A stretch of 64,000 nucleotides of DNA from DASUPK01 sp963815665 (GTDB lineage Bacteria > Actinomycetota > Thermoleophilia > Solirubrobacterales > 70-9), in the NCBI GenBank assembly GCA_963815665.1, contig CAWFHN010000016.1, forward strand, positions 186,001 to 250,000, written 5' to 3'. Made by a program: the position numbers and the translations under genes. Of the stretch, positions 45,310 to 51,787 are shown one piece after another. The stretch's first letter is position 1. Each line of letters begins with the position of its first letter. The notes below the pieces were generated by a model. That model did no database searches. It saw only the letters and a list, made by a program, of their open reading frames with translations, and had not been told where the DNA came from.

Positions 45310-45582
45310 ATGGCACTCACCGCCGCACAACCTCAGCTACTAACCGTTGCCCAGGCAGCGAGGCTGCTCAGCGTGAGCGACAGGACGATCCGCCGCTGGA
45401 TCGACGCGGAACGGATCCCCTACGTCGAGTTGCCGAGCGGCGGCTACCGGATCCCGCAGGGCGCGCTGCTCGCATCGCTTCGCGGGAACTATGACCTGGC
45501 GTCCGAGCTCAAGGAGCTCGACGAGCGCCACCAGGGAGTGACCGAAGAGCAACTCCGCTCGGCGGCAACCGAGTCCGACTGA
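45310..45582 (+). CDS. Helix-turn-helix protein, excisionase/MerR type (probable antitoxin)
   Basis: 90 residues from ATG 45310. LLTVAQAARLLSVSDRTIRRWIDAERIPYVELPSGG-type winged helix (residues 10-47) followed by RIPQGALLASL. A C-terminal helical tail (GNYDLASELKELDERHQGV) could neutralise a partner. 31 bases before a PIN-domain gene, an arrangement typical of type II toxin-antitoxin pairs. The same fold is used by excisionases, so a role in excision of the island cannot be excluded. Confidence 0.72.
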   Translation: MALTAAQPQLLTVAQAARLLSVSDRTIRRWIDAERIPYVELPSGGYRIPQGALLASLRGNYDLASELKELDERHQGVTEEQLRSAATESD

Positions 45583-45613
45583 GCAGAGTCATCGGCACGC
45601 GCTCCTACCCTGC

Positions 45614-46324
45614 GTGGCCGGATGCCACTTCGTCGTCGTCGACACGAGCGTTTCCCTCCCGGCCACGTTGAGTCCGGGCGGGCTGACCCGCAGGTTCTTC
45701 GTCCTGCTGGCGTACGGTGCGGTTTCCTATGAGGTCGAGCACGGCCAGCTCGAGATCGATGAGCTCGTCAAACAGGCGGAGGATGCCGGCGGCGAGATAA
45801 GGGGCCTTGAGCGAGCGCAGGATCTCCGTGCCCTCGCCGCCGACCGGAAGGCGGCCATGGAGGAGCTGCTGCCCCACGGGACGCCGGACGATTGGGTCGC
45901 GATCGGCTCGGCACCGCTTTTCGATGAATACGAGCGGAAGCTGCGAGAGGTCGGGAAGAAGATCAACCCGGCGCTTCGCGATGAGGACGTCCCCAAGCTA
46001 CGCCGGCAGGTAGAGGCCGTCTGCGCCGCCGGGTCGCCACCCTTTGATCCGCGAGACGCGCCGGCGCTGACCCGCGACCCCGAAGACGACCCCATCCTCT
46101 ACACAGCGCTCCTCGGCGGCGCCGATCTGCTGGTCTCAGATGACAGAGATGTTGTCCCCGACGGCGTCGAGCACCACTACGAGCATGAAGGTCGGATGGT
46201 GACCGCAGTGACCTTTGGTGAGCTGATGGAGAGTCGGCTCGGATCGCTCGGGGTCGACTTCGACGAGATCGACGGCTCCTGGCTCGCGCTCGCCCACGCG
46301 TCTATGGGCCGTCCGATTGACTAA
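45614..46324 (+). CDS. PIN-domain ribonuclease (toxin of an HTH/PIN pair)
   Basis: 236 residues from GTG 45614. First catalytic Asp in FVVVDTSVSLPATLS; a long helical insert (about 45-145) then DPEDDPILYTALLGGADLLVSDDRDV, which holds the central and C-terminal acidic residues of PIN nucleases. It should cut RNA unless held by the HTH partner. The stop lies three bases before the island's left arm, so it is the last cargo gene beside the tRNA. Confidence 0.8.
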   Translation: MAGCHFVVVDTSVSLPATLSPGGLTRRFFVLLAYGAVSYEVEHGQLEIDELVKQAEDAGGEIRGLERAQDLRALAADRKAAMEELLPHGTPDDWVAIGSAPLFDEYERKLREVGKKINPALRDEDVPKLRRQVEAVCAAGSPPFDPRDAPALTRDPEDDPILYTALLGGADLLVSDDRDVVPDGVEHHYEHEGRMVTAVTFGELMESRLGSLGVDFDEIDGSWLALAHASMGRPID

Positions 46325-46327
46325 CTC

Positions 46328-46524
46328 GGGGGGAACATCGGGGGAACGAAAACTGATGCCCAACGCCCATCGCGCCCGGCAAGAACGTCGTATCTACTGG
46401 CCAGCAGGCAGAAAGCCCTGCAATTGCCGTCCGTGAACGGTCTTGCAGACCGCGGGGTTCCTAGTCGATCGAAATGCGTCTCGATCCAATCAAAACCGCC
46501 CACTTGCAGGCGGTTTTGGATGAA
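46328..46524 (+). repeat. Left-end repeat of island 3
   Basis: Arm units GGGGGGAACATC and GGGGGAACGAAAA at 46328-46352; CCCTGCAATT near 46416; GAACGGTCTTGCAGACCG at 46435-46452; hairpin at 46492-46517 next to the tRNA 3' end. Same order as in islands 1 and 2. No gene seen in 46325-46525. Confidence 0.65.
46492..46517 (-). terminator. Terminator-like hairpin behind tRNA-Ser(CGA)
   Basis: AAAACCGCC and GGCGGTTTT form a perfect 9-bp stem with an eight-base loop, ending in a U tract nine bases after the tRNA 3' end when read on the minus strand. Equivalent hairpins near 36844-36872 and 41914-41945 differ in sequence but keep pairing. Confidence 0.6.
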
Positions 46525-46525
46525 G

Positions 46526-46614
46526 CGGAGGGGGTGGGATTCGAACCCACGAGGGACCCGAGGGCCCCTAACGGTTTTCGAGACCGCCCCGTTCAACCGC
46601 TCCGGCACCCCTCC
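46526..46614 (-). tRNA. tRNA-Ser (anticodon CGA)
   Basis: 89-nt class II tRNA: acceptor GGAGGGG/CCCCTCC, anticodon stem GCGGT/ACCGT with loop CTCGAAA (anticodon CGA), long variable arm, and T arm GTGGG-TTCGAAT-CCCAC. CCA is not encoded. Its 3' part is the target that has been copied three more times to form the island array. It stays functional because each insertion brings an identical 3' segment. Confidence 0.95.
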
Positions 46615-46645
46615 GGGGGGCCAAGGCTAGCGTCCGGTCTCGCGG

Positions 46646-47107
46646 CTAGGTACCCGCGGGCAGCTTGCCGTCGAGCACGTAGCGCAGCACGCCGACGACC
46701 TGCTCCGGGGTCTCCGCCGTCGCCATCGCGGCGCGGTCGATCTCCTTCAGCGCGTGGGTCGTGTCGGGATCGTGCAGCGTGACGATCGGCTTGCCGAGCG
46801 CGGCCGCGAATCCCGCGTCGAAGGCGGCGTTCCACTGCTTGTACCTGTCGCCGAAGCGGACCACGACGACATCGGCCTGCCGGATCAGGGTCTGGGTGCG
46901 GATCGCGTTGACGCCCGCCCCCTTGTGGTCCTTCCAGAATCCATCTGACTCCTCGCCGAGGATCGCCACGCCCACGTCGTCCGAGGCGCCGTGGTCGGTG
47001 ACCGGGGACGTGAACGTCACGTCGAGACCGGTCTCCCGGGTTCCGTCGGCGATTCGCTCCCGCCAGTCGGAGTGGATCTCGCCCGCGAGGTAGACATTCC
47101 ATGCCAC
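46646..47107 (-). CDS. YtoQ family protein (nucleoside 2-deoxyribosyltransferase-like)
   Basis: 153 residues, start GTG 47107. VYLAGEIHSDWRERI, ADVVVVRFGDRYKQWNAAFDAGFAAALGKPIVTLHD match the YtoQ family, a flavodoxin-like fold related to nucleoside deoxyribosyltransferases; the Glu in AGEIHSDW and the D-A-G-F-A segment correspond to active-site positions of the superfamily. Exact function in this family is unknown. Lies between two tRNA-Ser genes. Confidence 0.85.
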   Translation of the reverse strand: MAWNVYLAGEIHSDWRERIADGTRETGLDVTFTSPVTDHGASDDVGVAILGEESDGFWKDHKGAGVNAIRTQTLIRQADVVVVRFGDRYKQWNAAFDAGFAAALGKPIVTLHDPDTTHALKEIDRAAMATAETPEQVVGVLRYVLDGKLPAGT

Positions 47108-47156
47108 GGCTCGATCTTATTGCCCGCCGGCTCCCTTTTAGACTGCTCTGCACCCC

Positions 47157-47245
47157 GGAGAGGTGTCCGAGTGGCTTAAGGAGCTCGCTTGGAAAGCGAG
47201 TGGGCGGGTTAAACCGCCTCGTGGGTTCGAATCCCACCCTCTCCG
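47157..47245 (+). tRNA. tRNA-Ser (anticodon GGA)
   Basis: 89-nt class II tRNA: acceptor GGAGAGG/CCTCTCC, anticodon stem CTCGC/GCGAG with loop TTGGAAA (anticodon GGA), long variable arm, T arm GTGGG-TTCGAAT-CCCAC, discriminator G, no encoded CCA. TAGACT at 47139-47144 is a possible -10 element. Its T arm equals that of the CGA isoacceptor, yet no island is seen here. Confidence 0.95.
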
Positions 47246-47247
47246 CT

Positions 47248-47823
47248 TCAGCTGGGCGGAGCCGACGGGACAGGCGCGGGCCCGCTTCGCTCGCCCTCGG
47301 CCCAGGGGAATCCGCTGGGCGCCGAGCGGAAGTCGGCGAGCAGATAGAGGCCGACGAGGGTCGAGAGCAGCAGGGCCGCGCCGAGGACCGCGAGGTCTGC
47401 GGGCCCGTGGTGGAGCGCTGCCGCTGCCCCGAGGACGAGAATCCCGAAACCGGCGATCGCGACAGAGATGCCGCGATGGAACCGCCCGACCTCGGAGTGC
47501 GGCCACGGATCGATCGCGCGCGTGAGCTCGCGGCCGGAGCTGGAGTCAGTGCAGTCCCCCTTGCGGGGACACGAGTTGCAGACGTGCGCCCTGGCGCGGT
47601 AGCGCACCAGCCGCTGCTGCACATCCGTCTCGATCCGGTGGAGCCTCTCCCCCTCCGGGCATTCCCAGGCGTCCAGGTGCTCGTGGAAGGTGAAGCCGGC
47701 CGTTCGGTACAGCTCTGAACGGCGATGGGAATGCCGCGCCAGCGCATCCAGGCCCAGTGCGACCAGGACCAGGAAGACGGCGTATCCGGTGGCGAGCAGG
47801 GTTTCGGTTGCGACCGCGCTCAT
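47248..47823 (-). CDS. Membrane protein with a Cys4 zinc-knuckle-like loop, coupled to qNOR
   Basis: 191 residues. One N-terminal membrane helix (about 9-29), a cytosolic or exposed domain of about 85 residues, then two helices (about 119-139 and 145-165). The soluble part has Cys55 (WECPEGE), Cys82-x2-Cys85 (VCNSCPRKG) and Cys91, around VRYRARAHVC. This spacing and wording resemble the zinc-binding region of IS1182-type transposases. Start overlaps the NO reductase stop by ATGA, so it is cotranslated with it; a metal or redox/NO-sensing helper role is inference. The 3' end is three bases from the convergent tRNA-Ser(GGA). Confidence 0.65.
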   Translation of the reverse strand: MSAVATETLLATGYAVFLVLVALGLDALARHSHRRSELYRTAGFTFHEHLDAWECPEGERLHRIETDVQQRLVRYRARAHVCNSCPRKGDCTDSSSGRELTRAIDPWPHSEVGRFHRGISVAIAGFGILVLGAAAALHHGPADLAVLGAALLLSTLVGLYLLADFRSAPSGFPWAEGERSGPAPVPSAPPS

Positions 47824-50168
47824 CCCGTGCCCACCGGCCGCTTCGGCTCGGTCACCTCGGTGAAGAGGAGCTCCTCAGGCTCCTCGATCACCTCGCGCTT
47901 GACCGTGTAGCGGACACCCAGATATGTCAGGTAGAGCAGCGGCAGCACCCCGACCGCGATGAAGTAGAGGTCGCCGGGCAGCCGCAGCCACTCGATGACC
48001 GTGTTGGTGTTGGTGGTCAGGTAGTCGAGCGAGCGGGCATGGAAGTAGCCGCTGTTGACCGACTCGTAGATCTGCCGGATGCCGAGCGGGAAGAGCGTCG
48101 CGAACGACATCCAGGCGAGGCCGATGTTGAGCCCCCAGAAGCTCATCTTCGCGGCTCGCTCCTTCCAGCGGTCTTCCGGGATCAGGTAGCGGAGGCAGAA
48201 GAGGGCGAGGCCAACGGCCAGCATCCCGTAGACCCCCATCATCGCCGTGTGCCCGTGGTTGGCCGTGAGCGCCGTGCCGATCTCGTAGTAGGAGACGATC
48301 GGCAAGTTGATCAGGAAACCGAAGATGCCGGCGCCGAGGAAGTTCCAGAAGCCGACGGCCACCAGGAACATCACCGCCCAGCGATGCGGGAACGGCGTCG
48401 CGGACTTCTGTTCCTGCTGCGCGCCGAGCTGCAGGAAGCTCCAGGCCTCGACGGTGAGGAAGGTGAGCGGCATCACCTCGAGCGCCGAGAAGAAGGCGCC
48501 GAGCGCCATGTTCTCCGCCGGCGCGCCGGAGAAGTAGAGGTGGTGCATCGTCCCGATCACCCCTCCGACCGAGTAGAGGATGATGTCGAGCAGGACCACC
48601 GTCAGGGCCACGCGCTCGCGAACCACCCCGAGCAGGACGAACACGTAGGCGACCATCGCCGTGGTGAACAGCTCCAGGAAGTCCTCGACCCAGAGGTGAA
48701 CCACCCAGAAGCGCCAGTAGTCCGTGATCGTGAAGTTGTCGCCCGAGTTCACCAGCAGCCCGACGGCGTAGAAGGCCGGGATCGCCAGCGCGGCCAGAAA
48801 GAAGAGCCACGGCATGTTGCCGACCCGCTCCTTCGAGAGGCGCCCCTTCAGGCCGCGGTAGAGCATGAAGACCCAGACGAAGAGGCCGATGATCAGCAGT
48901 ACCTGCCAGAAGCGGCCGAGGTCGAGGTACTCGAAGCCCTGGAGGCCGAAGACCGAGCCTGAGAACCAATCGTGGATCTGGGCGAACTCGCCGATCAGGC
49001 TGCCGAAGACCACCACCGCCAGCGCCCCGAGGAGGAAGAAGGCCAGCTTCCGCTGCCCCTTCGGCTCTCGCCCGGCGATCATCGGCGCCAGGAAGATCCC
49101 GGCCGCCACGAAGGAGGTGGCGACGAAGAAGATCGCCAGCTGGACGTGCCAGGTCCGGACCAGGTTGTACGGGAAGACGTTGGCGATGTCGATCCCGAAG
49201 AAGCCGCCCAGGTCGGCGCGGTAGTGCTGGGACATCCCGCCGACCAGCGTCTGGAGCAGGAAGAGGGCGGCCATCACGAAGAAGAACCACGCGGTCGCCC
49301 GCTGCCCTGGTGTCAGCGCCACGTCGCTGGGCGAGCGGAAGCTGAGCGTCGCCTGGTCGCGTCCCTGCCAGCCCAGGCGCCAGCGCCCGAAGGCGGCGAA
49401 GAGGATGCCGATCCCCCCGAGCAGGGCGATCAAGGAGATCACCGACCAGACGATCACGTTCGCGCTCGGCGCGTTGTCGACCTGCGGTTCCGGCGGCCAG
49501 TTGTTCGTATAGGAGTAGTTGTGCCCCGGCCGCCGCACCGACGCGGCCCACGCGGACCAGGCGAAGAACGAGGTGAGCTGGTGGATCTCGGTCTGACCCT
49601 TGACCGGGTTCGGGAGCAGCCCGTACCGGGTCGTGTCGCTATCGAGGAAGTCGGAGTAGTGCCGACGCAGCTGGGCGAATGCGCTCGCCTGCTGGGCCGA
49701 GAACGGCAGGGTCTTCGAATCCGAGTCGTAGCGGTTCGTCTGGAACTGGTCGATCGTCTCCTGCTTTGCCGAGTCCGACTCGCTGCCACCCAGCTGGCCC
49801 TGGACGATCGCCGAGGACCGGTGCAGGTAGTCATCCGTGAAATCCGGCCCCAGGTAAGCGCCGTGACCGAAAACGGAGCCGTACTCCATGAGAGCGTGGT
49901 GGAGGAAGACCTTCTGGCCGGCGCGGATGTCGTTGCCCGTGAAGACCACGCGGCCGCTCGGATCGACCACGCGGTCAGGGATCGGCGGGTCCGACTTGTA
50001 GGTCAGATACGCCAGCAGGACCAGGACGAAGAAGCCGGCGATGATGACCAGCCCGGCCACCTGGACCCAGGTCCGCGAGACCAACAGCTCGCGCTTGGCC
50101 GACGGAGTCTCGCCCGCCGGCATCCCGACGGTGCTCTCACCTCCGCGTTTTCCTCTGCCGAAAGCCAT
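47820..50168 (-). CDS. norZ: Quinol-dependent nitric oxide reductase (qNOR, single subunit)
   Basis: About 782 residues (in-frame ATGs at 50207, 50168 and 50123 all possible). N-terminal extension: membrane helix, then the soluble domain with QKVFLHHALMEYGSVFGHGAYLGPDF, the fused NorC-like region lacking a haem c site, which marks the quinol type. The haem-copper core has about 12 further helices with TWHVQLAIFFVATSF (haem b His), VVHLWVEDFLELF (Fe_B site His and Glu), MHHLYFSGAP (His pair) and NHGHTAMMGVYGM (haem ligands). Reduces 2 NO to N2O with electrons from quinol at the membrane, for denitrification or NO defence. Divergent from the phosphotriesterase-like gene. Confidence 0.92.
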   Translation of the reverse strand: MAFGRGKRGGESTVGMPAGETPSAKRELLVSRTWVQVAGLVIIAGFFVLVLLAYLTYKSDPPIPDRVVDPSGRVVFTGNDIRAGQKVFLHHALMEYGSVFGHGAYLGPDFTDDYLHRSSAIVQGQLGGSESDSAKQETIDQFQTNRYDSDSKTLPFSAQQASAFAQLRRHYSDFLDSDTTRYGLLPNPVKGQTEIHQLTSFFAWSAWAASVRRPGHNYSYTNNWPPEPQVDNAPSANVIVWSVISLIALLGGIGILFAAFGRWRLGWQGRDQATLSFRSPSDVALTPGQRATAWFFFVMAALFLLQTLVGGMSQHYRADLGGFFGIDIANVFPYNLVRTWHVQLAIFFVATSFVAAGIFLAPMIAGREPKGQRKLAFFLLGALAVVVFGSLIGEFAQIHDWFSGSVFGLQGFEYLDLGRFWQVLLIIGLFVWVFMLYRGLKGRLSKERVGNMPWLFFLAALAIPAFYAVGLLVNSGDNFTITDYWRFWVVHLWVEDFLELFTTAMVAYVFVLLGVVRERVALTVVLLDIILYSVGGVIGTMHHLYFSGAPAENMALGAFFSALEVMPLTFLTVEAWSFLQLGAQQEQKSATPFPHRWAVMFLVAVGFWNFLGAGIFGFLINLPIVSYYEIGTALTANHGHTAMMGVYGMLAVGLALFCLRYLIPEDRWKERAAKMSFWGLNIGLAWMSFATLFPLGIRQIYESVNSGYFHARSLDYLTTNTNTVIEWLRLPGDLYFIAVGVLPLLYLTYLGVRYTVKREVIEEPEELLFTEVTEPKRPVGTG

Positions 50169-50266
50169 CGGATTGAAACGAGTCGATGGTCGAGGCGGCG
50201 GCCGCATCCTATGTGTCGATTCCGAAAAATCAAGCGCGGTCGCCAGGACATAGGGTTCGCCGCGCG

Positions 50267-51253
50267 ATGGCGCAGGTACAGACCGTGACCGGGCCGATCG
50301 AGGCCGATCAGCTCGGCACCATGCTGATCCACGAGCACCTGCGCAATCAGGATGAGGCGGTCCACAACCAGTGGCCGCTGGCCGGCGCCGTCACGGAGGA
50401 GCCGCCCCACGTCGTCGCTCCGGGAGAGGACTACGACATCGCCGTGCGGGAGGCCAAGGCCGCGGTCGAGCTCGGCGTCAAGACGATCGGCGAACCCACG
50501 GCGATGTTCCTCGGGCGCGACGTCGGCTTCATGAAGCGCGTGTCCGAGGAGACGGGGCTGCAGGTCGTCCCCTGCACCGGGATCTACACCTACGACCACC
50601 TGCCGCAGTTCTTCGTCAACCGCGATCCCGAACAGATCGCCGAGCTCTTCATCTCCGACATCGAGCAGGGGATCCAGGGGACGGACATCAAGGCGGCCTT
50701 CATCAAGTGCGCCGCGGACGAGCCGGGCGTCAACGAGAACATCGAGAAGGTCCACCGCGCCGCCGCGCGGGCGAGCGTCAAGACCGGCGCGCCGATCATG
50801 GCCCACTCGCGCCCCGCCAGCAACACGGGCCCGCGGCAGGTCGAGATCTTCGAGGAGGAGGGGGTCGACCTCTCAAAGGTCCAGATCGCCCACTGCGGCG
50901 ACACGGACGACCTCGACTACATCGAGGGCCTGATCGAGAAGGGCGTCTGGATCGGGCTCGACCGCTACGGGCTGGACCTCTTCCTCCCCTACGACAAGCG
51001 ACAGGCGACGGCGAAGGCCCTGCTCGAGCGCGGCTACGCCGACCGGATCTTCCTCTCGGCCGACTCGGTCGCCACGACCGACTGGTTCCCGGTGAACGTG
51101 ATCGAGCAGCTCATCGCCGCGGGAGCGGCGCACGACTGGACCATCCGGATCGTGCCCGAGAGGGTGCTGCCCGAGCTGCGCGAGGCGGGCATGACCGAGG
51201 AGCAGGAGCGCACGATGATGGTCGACAACGCCGTTTCCTGGCTCACCGCCTAG
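50267..51253 (+). CDS. Phosphotriesterase-family metal hydrolase
   Basis: 328 residues from ATG 50267. TIM-barrel amidohydrolase: MLIHEHL (His22-x-His24), bridging Lys in AAFIKCAADEPG, HSRPASNTGPRQ and QIAHCGDTDD metal His residues, and the final Asp in LSADSVATTDW. All binuclear-metal ligands present. Natural members are lactonases or phosphotriesterases; activity here is unknown. The 3' end overlaps tadA by 11 bases convergently. Confidence 0.88.
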   Translation: MAQVQTVTGPIEADQLGTMLIHEHLRNQDEAVHNQWPLAGAVTEEPPHVVAPGEDYDIAVREAKAAVELGVKTIGEPTAMFLGRDVGFMKRVSEETGLQVVPCTGIYTYDHLPQFFVNRDPEQIAELFISDIEQGIQGTDIKAAFIKCAADEPGVNENIEKVHRAAARASVKTGAPIMAHSRPASNTGPRQVEIFEEEGVDLSKVQIAHCGDTDDLDYIEGLIEKGVWIGLDRYGLDLFLPYDKRQATAKALLERGYADRIFLSADSVATTDWFPVNVIEQLIAAGAAHDWTIRIVPERVLPELREAGMTEEQERTMMVDNAVSWLTA

Positions 51254-51710
51254 ACGAGAAGAACGCCTCCAGCAGGGCGGCCGACTCGGTCGCCATCAGC
51301 CCGCCCTCCACCGACGGCCGGTGGTTGACGACCGGCTCGGCGAAGAGATCGATCACGCTGCCGACAGCCCCGCCCTTGGGATCCGCGGCGCCGTAGATCA
51401 GGCGCGGGACCCTGGCAAGCGTGATCGCGCCGGCGCACATCGGACAGGGCTCGAGCGTCACGTAGATCGTGGTCTCGAGCAGACGCCAGCCGCCGAGTCG
51501 CTCGGAGGCCTGGCGCAGGGCCAGCACCTCGGCGTGTGCGGTCGGGTCCCGGCGCAGCTCGCGCTCGTTGCCCGCCTCGCCCAGGACCTCCTCCCCGCGC
51601 GCCACGACGGCGCCGATCGGGACGTCGCCATGCTCGGCGGCCTTCCGGGCGAGCTGCAGGGCGGTTTGCATGTGGTGCCGGTCGGCCTCGCTGAACTCCG
51701 TTGGCGTCAT
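51243..51710 (-). CDS. tadA: tRNA adenosine(34) deaminase TadA
   Basis: 155 residues from ATG 51710. Zinc deaminase motifs TAHAEVLAL (zinc His and proton-shuttle Glu) and LEPCPMCAGAI (two zinc Cys), and DVPIGAVV near the N-terminus. Converts A34 to inosine in tRNA-Arg(ACG). The C-terminus is typical, ending LLEAFFSSRR. Confidence 0.93.
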   Translation of the reverse strand: MTPTEFSEADRHHMQTALQLARKAAEHGDVPIGAVVARGEEVLGEAGNERELRRDPTAHAEVLALRQASERLGGWRLLETTIYVTLEPCPMCAGAITLARVPRLIYGAADPKGGAVGSVIDLFAEPVVNHRPSVEGGLMATESAALLEAFFSSRR

Positions 51711-51787
51711 CGCTCCGGCAGTATGGAGGCGGCGGGGGGCCCGCGCTACCAGGAACTTTTCGCGCCATTGGGTGTTCCGAGAGGACG

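Larger units (their letters stand above)
41952..46589. mobile_element. Island 3 of the tRNA-Ser array (nuclease, HEPN and PIN cargo)
   Basis: About 4.5 kb between att copy C and the intact tRNA-Ser, so it is the copy that currently completes the tRNA and is probably the newest insertion. Right arm 42060-42084, left arm 46328-46352. Cargo: nuclease-like, HEPN-like, membrane, HTH and PIN genes. No integrase. Confidence 0.72.

Noticed and set aside
45310..45582. HTH protein as the excisionase of the islands
   Set aside because: Possible by fold, but only island 3 has it and it is paired with a PIN gene, so antitoxin is the better call; kept as an alternative in the feature text.
32717..46589. 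Regularly spaced repeats as a CRISPR-like array
   Set aside because: Copies are 4-5 kb apart, derive from a tRNA and flank gene cassettes; no cas genes.
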